DNA from: Oscillatoria sp. FACHB-1407
GTDB taxonomy: Bacteria > Cyanobacteriota > Cyanobacteriia > Elainellales > Elainellaceae
DNA length: 64,000 nucleotides
Reading direction: 5' to 3'
Assembly (NCBI RefSeq): GCF_014697545.1
Contig: NZ_JACJSA010000022.1
Coordinates: 1-64,000 of the forward strand
In this document: piece after piece, positions 34,327 through 43,338 of the stretch
Layout of the letters: every line of letters begins with the position of its first letter
Numbering within the stretch: the stretch's first letter is position 1
The notes under the pieces: generated by a model
The model's input: only the letters and a program-made list of their open reading frames with translations
Told to the model about the DNA's origin: nothing
The model's database searches: none
Program-made: the position numbers and the translations under genes

Positions 34327-36789
34327 ATGAAAAAAGAGAAGTCGTTTCGTGTTTTTCAAGCACATCGTCATTGGGTTCCCTATTTTGTTTTGATAGGAAC
34401 ATTGGGTCTAACGATATTAGCAACGGCTTATGTCAAAGATTCAGCAGAGGATAAAGATCAAATTCGCTTTCAAAATGCTATTCAACGGACTGAGAACAAT
34501 ATTGAAAATCGATTAAACACTTACATTGCGATGCTGCGGGGCGGAGCAGGGCTATTTTCAGCCAGCAAGTCAGTCAATCGAGATGAGTTTCAAGCGTATG
34601 TCACGCGACTGTTGCTAGAGAAAAATTATCCAGGCGTTCAGGGAATCGGATTTTCTAAAGAATATTCAGCATCAGAGCGGCAACAAATCCTGACAGACCT
34701 GCAAATTGCAGGAATGAGCAATGTTACCCTCTCCCCTGGTTTTATCCGTCCGGTCTATTACCCCATCGTCTACCTGGAACCATTGGATCAGCGTAATCGG
34801 GCAGCGATCGGCTATGACATGTTCACAGAGCCGACTCGACGGGCTGCCATGGAGCGTGCACGCGATCAGGGAATACCTGCGGCATCCGGTAAGGTGGTGC
34901 TGGTGCAAGAAATTGATGAACAAAAGCAAGCAGGATTTTTAATTTACGTTCCAATTTATGAAGGGGGGGGTATCCCTGATACGCTGACAGAGCGACGCAA
35001 CGAGCTAGAAGGCTTTATTTTTAGTCCGTTTCGAGCGGATGACTTGATGGCAGGGATCTTTAGTGTGGAACCCTATCCTGCTGTGAGCTTTCAAGTTTAT
35101 GATGGCACCACACCCAGCCCAGACTCGTTGCTGTATAGCTCTCGATTACACGATGGCTCAGAGCAGTTAAACTACAAACCCCGGTATACTGCTACACTCA
35201 CAACCTCGATTGCGGGTCGTCCCTGGACAGTCGTGTATGCCACCAAACCCGTGTTTGATGCCACCTCACAATTGGGTCTAGTTCCCTATGTGGCTTCGGG
35301 AGGAACGATTATTAGTCTGATCCTGTTTGGCATTACCCGCTCTCAGGTGCAAGCTCGCACTGACGCAGAACGGTCTGCTGCTAAACTCCGCCAATCCGAG
35401 TACAACCTCCAGCGATCGCACGATGAATTAGAAAACCGAGTTGAAGAACGCACGGCGGAGTTGTTGCAGGCGAACACCATTCTGCAAGCTGAAATCGCGG
35501 CTCGGCAACAAATTCAGGAGGCGTTAGAGCAGGCGGAGCAGTCTTTGAAACAAGCCCTATCGTTTGAAGCCATGCTGCGACGCATCACCGATCGAGTCCA
35601 CGACAGCCTGGATGAGAAACACATTTTGCAGACAGCGGTAGAGGCATTGGCAACCGGACTTGACGTTGCCAGGTGCAACACGGGACTGTATGACCTGGAT
35701 CAGGAGATCTCGACGATCTCAGCAGAAGCAACCGTTCATGAGCCATCGATGTTAGGGCGCACTGTACAAATGGTGGGCTTCTCCGAGGGGTATGAAGCCT
35801 TGTTGTCAGGGCAAAATTTACAATTCTGTATCATCGGCTCGGCTTCAACACCAGAACAGGTTTCGGTGTTGGCTTGCCCCATTTTTGATAATCAGGGCAT
35901 CCTGGGTGATCTATGGCTGTTTCGCCCACCCCAACAGGTGTTTAGTGCGTTTGAGGTGGGTCTGGTGGAGCAGGTGGTGACTCAATGTGCGATCGCCCTG
36001 CGTCAGGCGCGACTGTATGAAGCGGCTCAGGCACAGGTCAAAGCATTAGAAAGAGTGAATTGGCTCAAGGATGACTTCTTGAGCACTGTTTCTCATGAAT
36101 TGCGAACTCCGATGTCTAATATGAATCTGGCAATTCGGATGCTGGAGCTTACGTTTAGCAAACTAGAAAACCTCAATGGCGATCGCCAAAAAGCTCAGCA
36201 GTATCTCCAAATTTTGCACTCAGAGTGTCAGCGAGAGATCAACCTGATCAATGATTTGCTGGATTTACAACGGTTGGTATCAGGCAAACAACTCCAGAAC
36301 GTCCAGAGCATCAACCTCCGCATCTGGCTGACTCAACTGGTTGAGCCATTTGAGGAACGCGCCAGAGCGAGACAACAAAGCTTAAAACTTCAGTTGTCCC
36401 CGCAGGACTTACCGCCGCTAGTAGCTGATATTGCGGGGCTAGAGCGGATCTTGAGTGAACTCCTTAACAACGCCTGCAAATACACTCCTCCCCATGAAAC
36501 AATCACGGTTCACACTCAATCCTATCCAGGCAAAGTAGAGTTCTCTGTTTGCAATTCGGGCACTGAAATCCCTGAGGATGAGCAATCTCGCATCTTTGAC
36601 AAATTCTATCGCGTACCCAACGCCGACCCCTGGAAACAAGGGGGAACCGGGTTAGGGTTGGCGTTAGCTCAACGACTAGCAGAACACATGGGAGGGCAGA
36701 TCCAGGTGAGATCAGCTCAGAACATCACAACATTTACAGTCGTGGTTCCAAATCAAATCGTGCGCGATCGCATTCATGAACCTGTCTAA
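34327..36789 (+). CDS. CHASE-GAF hybrid-input sensor histidine kinase
   Basis: 820 aa. Helix 1 (about 17-36), extracytoplasmic CHASE domain (about 75-290; YPGVQGIGFSKEYSASERQQIL, GYDMFTEPTRRAAMERARDQG), helix 2 (about 318-336), coiled coil (about 350-415), GAF (about 425-575), HisKA with His590 (VSHELRTPMSNMN) and HATPase (ELLNNACKYTPP, GGTGLGLALAQR). CHASE domains sense small extracellular ligands such as cytokinin-like molecules; the ligand here is unknown. The pseudo-receiver gene is convergent, three bases after its stop. A phosphorelay with the local regulators cannot be shown. Confidence 0.92.
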   Translation: MKKEKSFRVFQAHRHWVPYFVLIGTLGLTILATAYVKDSAEDKDQIRFQNAIQRTENNIENRLNTYIAMLRGGAGLFSASKSVNRDEFQAYVTRLLLEKNYPGVQGIGFSKEYSASERQQILTDLQIAGMSNVTLSPGFIRPVYYPIVYLEPLDQRNRAAIGYDMFTEPTRRAAMERARDQGIPAASGKVVLVQEIDEQKQAGFLIYVPIYEGGGIPDTLTERRNELEGFIFSPFRADDLMAGIFSVEPYPAVSFQVYDGTTPSPDSLLYSSRLHDGSEQLNYKPRYTATLTTSIAGRPWTVVYATKPVFDATSQLGLVPYVASGGTIISLILFGITRSQVQARTDAERSAAKLRQSEYNLQRSHDELENRVEERTAELLQANTILQAEIAARQQIQEALEQAEQSLKQALSFEAMLRRITDRVHDSLDEKHILQTAVEALATGLDVARCNTGLYDLDQEISTISAEATVHEPSMLGRTVQMVGFSEGYEALLSGQNLQFCIIGSASTPEQVSVLACPIFDNQGILGDLWLFRPPQQVFSAFEVGLVEQVVTQCAIALRQARLYEAAQAQVKALERVNWLKDDFLSTVSHELRTPMSNMNLAIRMLELTFSKLENLNGDRQKAQQYLQILHSECQREINLINDLLDLQRLVSGKQLQNVQSINLRIWLTQLVEPFEERARARQQSLKLQLSPQDLPPLVADIAGLERILSELLNNACKYTPPHETITVHTQSYPGKVEFSVCNSGTEIPEDEQSRIFDKFYRVPNADPWKQGGTGLGLALAQRLAEHMGGQIQVRSAQNITTFTVVVPNQIVRDRIHEPV

Positions 36790-36792
36790 CCC

Positions 36793-37164
36793 TTATGGGA
36801 TCAATAGGGCGATCGTCTCTGTTAATTGATCAAAATCAATTGGCTTCGTAAAAAAAGCTTGAGCACCCGCTTGCATCGCTTGCTGCCGTGCAGCATCCCC
36901 ACTATCACTTGAACACACAATCAAGGACATGGATGGAGCGGTTGCCCGAATTGTTTTGAGTGCCTCAACCTCGCTAGCATTCATCAGCGAGACCGTAAAC
37001 ACACCTGCATGGAATGGGTTACTCTCCATCATGGGTAGCGCGCCCGTGATTGATTGCACCGCTTCCACCTCATAGCCAGCAAGAGTCAAAATCACAATAA
37101 ACAATTCGCAATCATAGCGTGAAGGATCAACACAGATAATTCTTCTGCTGGTCGAGAAACGCAT
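36793..37164 (-). CDS. Stand-alone receiver-like protein lacking the phosphoacceptor Asp
   Basis: 123 aa with the receiver fold order: CVDPSRYDC in place of the usual acidic loop (Asp13 only), FHAGVFTVSLM where the phosphoacceptor strand would be, SLIVCSSDSGD, and QAFFTKPIDF with the conserved Lys107. At the position of the Asp is Thr57. It is therefore a pseudo-receiver, unlikely to be phosphorylated in the normal way, and may act by protein binding. The gene ends three bases from the CHASE kinase gene. Confidence 0.75.
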   Translation of the reverse strand: MRFSTSRRIICVDPSRYDCELFIVILTLAGYEVEAVQSITGALPMMESNPFHAGVFTVSLMNASEVEALKTIRATAPSMSLIVCSSDSGDAARQQAMQAGAQAFFTKPIDFDQLTETIALLIP

Positions 37165-37634
37165 TACTATTCTTAATCCGATATACGTTGAATCAAGAAA
37201 AGCTAATCACTTTAAGTAATACAGAGTCAGTTCTTCAGCGAACAGACTAAAAGACAATCAATCTCTTTCATAGTGAGGTGGGACAAGTGTTAAGCCTCTA
37301 TCCCAGATCGGTCAAAAACTTAATTTTTAAGAGAACTTATGAAGAACGCATAACATCCAATCCAGCCAGGTTAAACATTTAATAAATTAAATTACGGCTT
37401 CAGCGTGGGCTTCCAGTGCAGACTTGAGCAGGGCTCTTCATGAACTCCTTTGGCGTGGAACTCTTTGTTGAAAGTTTTGAGGTTGATCCAGCGATCTGTG
37501 TACACAGCAACCTCGCCAAGGGGAGGCTGGAAGGGTTAGCGGTGTAGCCTCAAACCGTTGAATCGGTCTTAAGCCCTCGCTGTAAGGAAGGGGTTCCAGC
37601 AATCGGGCTGACCCATGCAAACAACTAAAACTTG

Positions 37635-37697
37635 ATATAGCAACCCAGGAGTTGGTTCAGGGGTAGAACCCCTAAGTGGGATAGCCCCAGACCCCAC
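37635..37697 (+). repeat. GC-rich dispersed repeat, copy 5
   Basis: TATAGCAACCCAGGAGTTGG, then AGGGGTAGAACCCCT and a GTGGGATAGCCCCA arm. The left end matches copy 2 at 12638. Confidence 0.7.
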
Positions 37698-37780
37698 TGT
37701 CTTGACAGGTGCCGCAATTTGGAATGAGCCAGTGCAAACGTGAACTAACACACATCAATTGTGTTCTTACAGCCGTGTAC

Positions 37781-37846
37781 AAGTTGGTTCAGTCCAGGGG
37801 GTGCAGGGAGCAGTGCCCTCTGTGTGGGGGTTCCACCTCCACATCC
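37781..37846 (+). repeat. GC-rich dispersed repeat, copy 6
   Basis: GTTGGTTCAGTCCAGGGGGT, GCAGGGAGCAGTGCCCTCTG and GTGGGGGTTCCACCTCCAC are diverged forms of the copy 1 hairpins. It lies about 110 bases upstream of the Crp/Fnr start. Confidence 0.65.
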
Positions 37847-37954
37847 CGTGCTTCACCCAAGCGGGTGCCGCGCTATATGAAAGCGGTCTTAACACCGAAC
37901 CCCTCACTTCACCTCAGGCTAAACGGAGCCTCTTCAAAATCCATCAGCGTCAAT

Positions 37955-38656
37955 ATGGCTACCAACTTTATTCTCGATTCGTTACCACCCGTAGAGCACG
38001 AGTGGCTACAACCCAAACTTAGAGAGGTTTACCTCCAACAAAACGATATTCTCTACCGAGTTGGGGAACCCATTCAAGATGTTTATTTCCCGACAACCTG
38101 CTTATTGTCCTGGACAAAATCAACTGAAATGGGGGAATTAGTTGAGGTCAGTATCACTGGTTATGAAGGGGTTGCTGGGATGATTCTTCTGCTCAATGAA
38201 ACCATCTCACCCTGGCAAACTGACGTTCAATTAGCCGGTAAAGCCTTCAAATTGTCAACAGAAGACTTTATCAACGCTCTGGGGCGATCGCCTGTTTTAC
38301 ACCAACGAGTAGCTGCTTTTGCTTCTTTAAAGATGGTGCAAATAAGCCAATCTGCTCTATGCAACCGCTTTCATAGTCTAGAAGAACGGCTCTGCCGCTG
38401 GCTGTTATCCGCGCAGGATCACAGTAACACATCAGAGTTTTTACTAACACGCGAGATCCTGGCGGGAATGATCGGTGCAGGACGTCCAGCGGTCAGCCTC
38501 GCCACAACAATTTTGCAATCCGCAGGCTTAATTCGCACAACACGGGGTAGTATCACCATCCTCAACCGAGAGGGAATGGAAGAGGCAGCGTGTGAGTGTT
38601 ATCAGGTTTTTAAGGGGGCGTTGGATCGATACCTCGCCCAGGAAATTCATCCTTAG
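37955..38656 (+). CDS. Crp/Fnr-family transcriptional regulator
   Basis: 233 aa from ATG 37955. The N-terminal cyclic-nucleotide-binding-like beta barrel is visible (YLQQNDILYRVGEPIQDVYFPTTCLLSW, EVSITGYEGVAGMILLL), but the phosphate-binding RE/TxS signature of true cAMP receptors is absent. The C-terminal HTH is LTREILAGMIGAGRPAVSLATTILQSAGLIRTTRGSITILN. It is thus a ligand-unknown regulator of this superfamily. No Shine-Dalgarno is evident. It is monocistronic. Confidence 0.88.
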   Translation: MATNFILDSLPPVEHEWLQPKLREVYLQQNDILYRVGEPIQDVYFPTTCLLSWTKSTEMGELVEVSITGYEGVAGMILLLNETISPWQTDVQLAGKAFKLSTEDFINALGRSPVLHQRVAAFASLKMVQISQSALCNRFHSLEERLCRWLLSAQDHSNTSEFLLTREILAGMIGAGRPAVSLATTILQSAGLIRTTRGSITILNREGMEEAACECYQVFKGALDRYLAQEIHP

Positions 38657-39036
38657 ATTGCATTTTTTGCCCACTCTAGGGTTATGACCGTAGCCCCATT
38701 CGATGGGACGAAGGCGAGCCAGAAAGTTCCCCCAGAATCAGGGTTTGACCCATTACTTTTGTCCTAAGTTTTTTGATCAAAGCTATATTCTCCGGAAAAT
38801 CAGCAAATTTCCTGGAAATACATTATTATTTCGGACTTACCCCGTATACTTGGGAACTATCTGCACCATCGCAGTATTTTTTGGGAAAAATAACTGCCAA
38901 GAGGGATGAACCCTCACATCACCGTTGCTTCAATAGGATTTACTGGGTTCCATCCCATGTGAACCGTAAATCCGATAGTTCATTCAATTCCCAGCCGGGT
39001 TCATAAGTACGGTGTATTTATCCAGGAGTGAAATTG
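38657..39036. other. 380-bp upstream region of the septum gene pair
   Basis: No gene is supported; two 68-77 codon frames on the plus strand lack Shine-Dalgarno sequences and homology. The promoter of the FtsL-like/ftsI pair is expected here. Confidence 0.5.
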
Positions 39037-39747
39037 ATGTCCGCTGCCCTCAAACCCGTTAACCGCGATCGCCTTCTCCCCAGCCAAAGCACGACCAGCC
39101 TTCAACGCAGTAGTGCCAGCAGTGGGGCAGACGTTATTCAATTTCCAACCTCCGCCAGGACTCGACGCGAACGGCAACAATTAGCTCAGCAGCAAGTCAC
39201 TCAGCACCAAATCACTCAGCACCAAGGCATACAAGGGCACAGAGGTCAGCACGGACAACATCAGCGCGGACAACATCAGCACGGACAACATCAGCACGGA
39301 CAACAATTGTCGAACTCGCTTCGCTCCCCTCAGCCCACCACCCGATTACCTGAAAGAGCTAACAGTCTTGCCTCTCTGCCCAATCCCCAGGCCATTCCAG
39401 CCTGGTTGCAACTGCTGACCACCGCTCAAAAAACTTCTTCGCTGGTCACGCTGGCATTGGTAGTGGGGGTGCTGACAATATACGGCTGGACGGTACACAT
39501 TCAACAGGTCTGGGGTCGAGAATATCGCCGTTTAGAAACGCTACAACAGCAAGAACGGCAGCTCACAACCGCCAGTGAAGTGTTAAAACATCAATTAGCA
39601 TTACAAGCCGAGAATCCTGCAACTGGGTTGGTGCAACCGACGCCCGACAATGCTATTTTTCTGGAACCTGCTCCACCCCGCCCTGCCCCAGTCGTTGTTG
39701 AGACGCCATCATTGGATATGACAACGGCAGCACCCCTGGGATATTAG
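39037..39747 (+). CDS. FtsL-like septum protein with His/Gln-rich repeat
   Basis: 236 aa from ATG 39037, with AGGAG nine bases upstream. A single membrane helix (about 138-157, SSLVTLALVVGVLTIYGWTV) is followed by a short coiled coil (VWGREYRRLETLQQQERQLTTASEVLKHQL), the topology of FtsL/DivIC-type cell-division proteins, and a Pro-rich tail. The cytosolic N-terminus contains a Gln/His-rich repeat (QHGQHQRGQHQHGQHQHGQQ). It lies 84 bases upstream of the ftsI gene, the usual neighbour. The name rests on topology and context, not strong sequence identity. Confidence 0.75.
   Translation: MSAALKPVNRDRLLPSQSTTSLQRSSASSGADVIQFPTSARTRRERQQLAQQQVTQHQITQHQGIQGHRGQHGQHQRGQHQHGQHQHGQQLSNSLRSPQPTTRLPERANSLASLPNPQAIPAWLQLLTTAQKTSSLVTLALVVGVLTIYGWTVHIQQVWGREYRRLETLQQQERQLTTASEVLKHQLALQAENPATGLVQPTPDNAIFLEPAPPRPAPVVVETPSLDMTTAAPLGY
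39246..39305 (+). repeat. 15-bp tandem repeat in the FtsL-like gene
   Basis: Four units of CAGCACGGACAACAT (one with CAGCGCGGACAACAT) encode QHGQH five-residue repeats. The reading frame is preserved. Confidence 0.85.
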
Positions 39748-39831
39748 TGTCTAGGCTGCCTTCAGTCGAGTGGCACAAGCAGGTTTATCCTTGTTTTGTG
39801 TTTAGCCCTCCTCAGCCTCCCTTCGATCTGC

Positions 39832-41718
39832 ATGGCGACTGTTCCTCCTTCCAATTCCCCTTATACGAGCCGTACGAAGCGGGCTCAGCAGCGTTCCCTC
39901 CGAAGAACTGCAAAGCGGTTCCCTCAGCGTGGCAACCTCTCCCTCCTACCGACTCGTCCGGGGCAATCCCCCGTTCAGCCCTCGCGTCTGCGCTTGCTAG
40001 TAGTCTGGGGGATCTTGATCTTGGGAGGGTTGGGGTTATTACTGAATCTGGTTGGGCTACAGATCGTTAAAGCCCCCGGCTTGCAGGAGCGTGCTCAACA
40101 GCAGCAAATCGTTTCGTTACAACCTTTTACGGCGCGTCGCCCCATCGTCGATCGCCTGGGCAATGTGTTGGCGATCGATCAACCTGTTTACACGCTGTAT
40201 GCTCATCCAATGCTGTTTAAGCAGTCTAAGGAGGAAATCGCCAATGCGCTGGCTCCCTTGCTCAAACGCACGTCGGCTCAACTGTTTAGCCAACTGAGCC
40301 AGGGTAATAGTGGAATTCGATTAGAATTTGCCCTCAGCCAGGATGCTGCCAATCAAGTCAAAGCCTTACAAATGGATGGACTGGAGTTGGTACAACACCC
40401 GCAACGGCTCTATCCTCAAGAAGACTTGTTTGCTGATGTAGTGGGGTACGTTGATGTCGATCGCCAGGGACAGGCAGGCATTGAATTTAGCCAACAACCT
40501 CTTTTAGAAAAATCGACGTCAGAGAGCATTGAACTCAGCCGGACTGGGAATGGGGCGTTGATTCCCAGCCAACTGCCTGAGGGCTTTGTGCAACAGGATG
40601 ATTTGCGCTTGCAGTTGACGCTCGATAGCCGCTTACAGCGTACGGCTCGCCATGCCTTAAAGCAGCAGATGGAGCAATTTGGGGCAAAGCGAGGGGCTGT
40701 GCTGGTGATGGATGTTCGGGATGGTGGGATGCGATCGCTCGTCGTTGAGCCATCCTACAATCCCAATGAGTATTACAGGTTCAATGTCGATCGCTTCCGC
40801 AATTGGGCAGTCAGCGATCTGCTGGAGCCGGGATCAACCTTCAAACCGATCAATGTGGCGATCGCTCTAGACGCACGCGCCATTCGTCCAAATGATGTGA
40901 TCAACGACGAAGGCACATTGCAATTTGGCGAATGGACAATTGAGAACTACGACTACGACGAGCGGGGTGGGCGCGGTGCTCAAACCATTACCGAAATTCT
41001 GCAACACTCCAGTAACGTGGGCATGGTTCACATCACAGAACGCCTGCGCCCCAACGTTTACTACAGCCGCTTAGAGGACTTGGGGTTGGGTCAAAAAACG
41101 GGGATCGACCTGCCGTTTGAGTCATCCAGTCAGATGAAACCCTACGACCAGTTTATGAATGCGGCTGTTGAACGGGCAACAACTGCCTTTGGTCAGGGGT
41201 TTTCGCTCACTCCAGTACAACTGCTGCAACTGCACGCGGCGATCGCCAACGGTGGCAGGTTAGTTAAACCCCACATTGTTGAGGGGCTGTTTCATGCCGA
41301 CGGTCAACCCGAATGGCAACCAAACGAGCCAGATCCACCGCAAGTCTTTTCACCCCAAACCAGTCAAACGGTGTTGACCATGATGGAAAGTGTTGTGACC
41401 GAAGGTACGGGGCAGTCTGCCCAAATTCCCGGTTATCGCGTGGCAGGCAAAACCGGAACCGCTCAAAAAGCCAGTCCAGACGGGGGATATTTAGACCACG
41501 CTCGCATCACCAGTTTTGTCAGCGTCTTGCCCGTGGAAGCCCCCCGCTATGCAGTGTTAGTGGTGATTGACGAACCGCGGGGAGATGATGCCTACGGGTC
41601 AACGGTATCTGCGCCGATCGCCAAATCTGTCATGGAATCGTTGATCACCCTGGAACGCATCCCACCCAGCCAACCCCTGACCGATGACCTAACCGAAGAG
41701 AGCGAGATGAGCTTCTGA
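39832..41718 (+). CDS. ftsI: Penicillin-binding protein 2/FtsI, division transpeptidase
   Basis: 628 aa from ATG 39832. An Arg-rich cytosolic tail, one helix (about 60-85), a pedestal domain (RRPIVDRLGNVLAID...) and the transpeptidase domain with Ser335-x-x-Lys (GSTFKPI), SxN Ser393-Ser-Asn395 and Lys540-Thr-Gly (AGKTGTAQ). The catalytic motifs are all present. It crosslinks septal peptidoglycan. It follows the FtsL-like gene in what looks like a two-gene operon. The Shine-Dalgarno is weak; a TTG 12 codons upstream is less likely. Confidence 0.93.
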   Translation: MATVPPSNSPYTSRTKRAQQRSLRRTAKRFPQRGNLSLLPTRPGQSPVQPSRLRLLVVWGILILGGLGLLLNLVGLQIVKAPGLQERAQQQQIVSLQPFTARRPIVDRLGNVLAIDQPVYTLYAHPMLFKQSKEEIANALAPLLKRTSAQLFSQLSQGNSGIRLEFALSQDAANQVKALQMDGLELVQHPQRLYPQEDLFADVVGYVDVDRQGQAGIEFSQQPLLEKSTSESIELSRTGNGALIPSQLPEGFVQQDDLRLQLTLDSRLQRTARHALKQQMEQFGAKRGAVLVMDVRDGGMRSLVVEPSYNPNEYYRFNVDRFRNWAVSDLLEPGSTFKPINVAIALDARAIRPNDVINDEGTLQFGEWTIENYDYDERGGRGAQTITEILQHSSNVGMVHITERLRPNVYYSRLEDLGLGQKTGIDLPFESSSQMKPYDQFMNAAVERATTAFGQGFSLTPVQLLQLHAAIANGGRLVKPHIVEGLFHADGQPEWQPNEPDPPQVFSPQTSQTVLTMMESVVTEGTGQSAQIPGYRVAGKTGTAQKASPDGGYLDHARITSFVSVLPVEAPRYAVLVVIDEPRGDDAYGSTVSAPIAKSVMESLITLERIPPSQPLTDDLTEESEMSF

Positions 41719-41779
41719 ACAATTTTAGATTTTGGATTGAGATTCTACAAAGTTTCAAAATCGCAAATCGCAAACCCCC

Positions 41780-42220
41780 TTACATCGCTCGACGGCCTAT
41801 CACCCGAATGAATTCCAGCGGCAATCCATCAGCATCGGCAATAAACGTCACCTCGTAGACGCGATCGCCAATGATCTGCTGCGTCGGTTGCAGCAACACT
41901 TTGAGCGGTTCACCCAGTCCTGCTTGAGCCGCTTGCTCAAATTTCTCCTGCAATTGCGTTAACCACGCAGGCAACTCCTCCACCTGCTGCGTCAGGTCAA
42001 ACGACAGGTGATAGTAACCTGTGTAATGCTCGTCCTCAAAAGCATCCGCTGCCGGACGAGGACGCGGCACCTGCAATAGCTCAATCCGCCCACCCAAACC
42101 CTCCATCCAGCACGCCAGTGTCACCCCCGCAGTGAACCGTTCGCAGACGACAAAGCCGAGTTGCTCATAGAAGGCGATCGCCTTAAAGATGTCAGATGTG
42201 CGAATGGAGGCGTGATGCAT
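41780..42220 (-). CDS. VOC-superfamily (glyoxalase-like) protein
   Basis: 146 aa from ATG 42220; the longer in-frame extension is rejected as repeat-derived. MHHASIRTSDIFKAIAFYEQLGFVVCERFTAGVT, GYYHLSFDLT and EVTFIADADGLPLEFIRVI show the paired beta-alpha-beta-beta-beta units, with His and Glu candidates for metal (HASIR, LEF). The substrate is unknown; a bare VOC fold may be a dioxygenase, glyoxalase or resistance protein. Confidence 0.82.
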   Translation of the reverse strand: MHHASIRTSDIFKAIAFYEQLGFVVCERFTAGVTLACWMEGLGGRIELLQVPRPRPAADAFEDEHYTGYYHLSFDLTQQVEELPAWLTQLQEKFEQAAQAGLGEPLKVLLQPTQQIIGDRVYEVTFIADADGLPLEFIRVIGRRAM

Positions 42221-42239
42221 AGAGAGAGTGTGTGGGGAA

Positions 42240-42460
42240 TGGAGAGGGTGATGGTCAGGGGGGCAGTAGTCAGGGGTCAATGGTCAATGGTCAATGGTCG
42301 GTAGTTAGTGGTCAGGGGTCAGGGGTCAGTAGTCAATGGTCAATAGTCAATAGTCAGGGGTCAATAGTCAATATAGCTATTTTTACTCCCCTACTCCTCT
42401 GCTCCTCTACTCCCCATTCCCTCTACTCCCTACTCCCCATTCCCGACTTCCTACTCCCGA
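42240..42460. repeat. Heptanucleotide short tandem repeats (STRR)
   Basis: About 140 bp of GTCAATG, GTCAGGG and GTCAATA heptamers (42250-42380) and about 80 bp of CTACTCC/CCCATTC heptamers (42380-42460), separating two minus-strand genes. Such repeats are typical of cyanobacterial intergenic DNA. They are non-coding, although the last bases overlap the end of the phosphatase gene. Confidence 0.85.
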
Positions 42461-42927
42461 CTCTCGATTTCATGCAATAACCCACTACAGGCATCCATCA
42501 GCAAATCGATGACGTAGTTAAAGCCCTCTGTTCCTCCATAGTAAGGGTCGGGCACTTCCTCGTCGGGATGCTTCTGGCAAAACTCACACATCAGCCGCAC
42601 TTTGTCGGCATATTTTCCCTCACGATCGAGCCGCAAAATATCTTGATAATTCTCCCGATCCATCGCCAGGATCAGGTCAAATTTCTCAAAGTCCTGTCGA
42701 GTGAACTGTCGGGCTGCTCCCTGGAGGGTGATCCCCAATTTCGTTTGCGCTGCCGCATTCATGCGGCGATCGGGCGGACTACCGATGTGATAGCCTGCCG
42801 TCCCCGCAGAATCGCACACAATCTGCCCTTGCAGGTTATTCTGCTCGATCAAGTAGTTCATGATGTTCTCGGCGGAAGGAGAACGGCAAATATTACCAAG
42901 GCAAACAAACAGTAGCTTATAAGTCAT
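42451..42927 (-). CDS. Low-molecular-weight protein tyrosine phosphatase
   Basis: 158 aa, with P-loop Cys9-x5-Arg15-Ser (VCLGNICRSPSAE) and the general acid Asp127 in VPDPYYGG. This is the complete LMW-PTP catalytic set. Such cytosolic enzymes remove phosphate from protein tyrosines, in cyanobacteria possibly influencing exopolysaccharide or photosystem phosphorylation; the substrate is not known. ATG 42927 is the natural start. It is divergent from the tRNA-Arg gene. Confidence 0.92.
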   Translation of the reverse strand: MTYKLLFVCLGNICRSPSAENIMNYLIEQNNLQGQIVCDSAGTAGYHIGSPPDRRMNAAAQTKLGITLQGAARQFTRQDFEKFDLILAMDRENYQDILRLDREGKYADKVRLMCEFCQKHPDEEVPDPYYGGTEGFNYVIDLLMDACSGLLHEIESRE

Positions 42928-42964
42928 GAATCATTCTAAAATGCTATACTCTCGAAAGGTTGGT

Positions 42965-43037
42965 GGGCATGTAGCTCAGTGGATAGAGCATCAGGTTCCG
43001 GTCCTGAGGGTCGGGGGTTCGAATCCCTCCATGCTCG
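42965..43037 (+). tRNA. tRNA-Arg (anticodon CCG)
   Basis: The acceptor stem GGGCATG/CATGCTC, the D arm with AGCTCAGTGGATAGAGC, the anticodon stem TCAGG/CCTGA around TTCCGGT (anticodon CCG, reading CGG) and the T arm GGGGGTTCGAATCCCTC all fold. The discriminator base is G. The CCA end is not encoded. Confidence 0.95.
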
Positions 43038-43084
43038 TTAAGAGCAGCGTAGACAAGCAAGTTCCTTGAATACAAGGCTAATCA

Positions 43085-43324
43085 TAATCTGGCAAGAAGG
43101 TAGAATCCCGGAAGTGGTGGTTGAGTTTTTGTCACCGGGCACGGAAGCCGACGATTTGGGGCGATTTTATGACGAGTCGATGGGGCGATCGCCATCTGAC
43201 CTGACACCATCTACCTCAGATACAACTGCAACGAGCCGCTCGCAATCTTGTGGCAACTGGCATGGCACCCGAACAGGTCGCCGAATTGCTGGGACTGTCA
43301 GTAGAAGAGGTGCGATCGCGTTAG
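43085..43324 (+). pseudogene. Remnant of a Uma2-family (DUF820) nuclease gene
   Basis: In one frame, EGRIPEVVVEFLSPGTEADD followed by LGRFYD is the conserved Uma2 core (PevVvEfLSPGT). In another frame, ending at TAG 43322-43324, the sequence RAARNLVATGMAPEQVAELLG continues to LSVEEVRSR, a C-terminal text of the type found in Uma2 or Rpn-like proteins. The two pieces are out of frame and shorter than a full domain, so the gene is broken. It lies directly after tRNA-Arg. Confidence 0.65.
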
Positions 43325-43338
43325 AGAACACCCACGCT

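Larger units (their letters stand above)
37165..37954. other. 790-bp non-coding region with two dispersed repeats
   Basis: Between the pseudo-receiver and Crp/Fnr genes. Apart from repeats at 37635 and 37781, nothing is recognised. A 35-codon frame beginning at ATG 37440 (MNSFGVELFVESFEVDPAI) lacks a Shine-Dalgarno and homology. The in-frame extension of the Crp/Fnr gene upstream of 37955 runs through the repeat and is not counted as coding. Confidence 0.55.

Noticed and set aside
37709-37954. Upstream extension of the Crp/Fnr reading frame
   Set aside because: The extension is translated repeat sequence; homology starts at ATG 37955.
39246-39305. CRISPR-like short repeats
   Set aside because: The 15-bp units are directly adjacent without spacers and lie in a coding frame.
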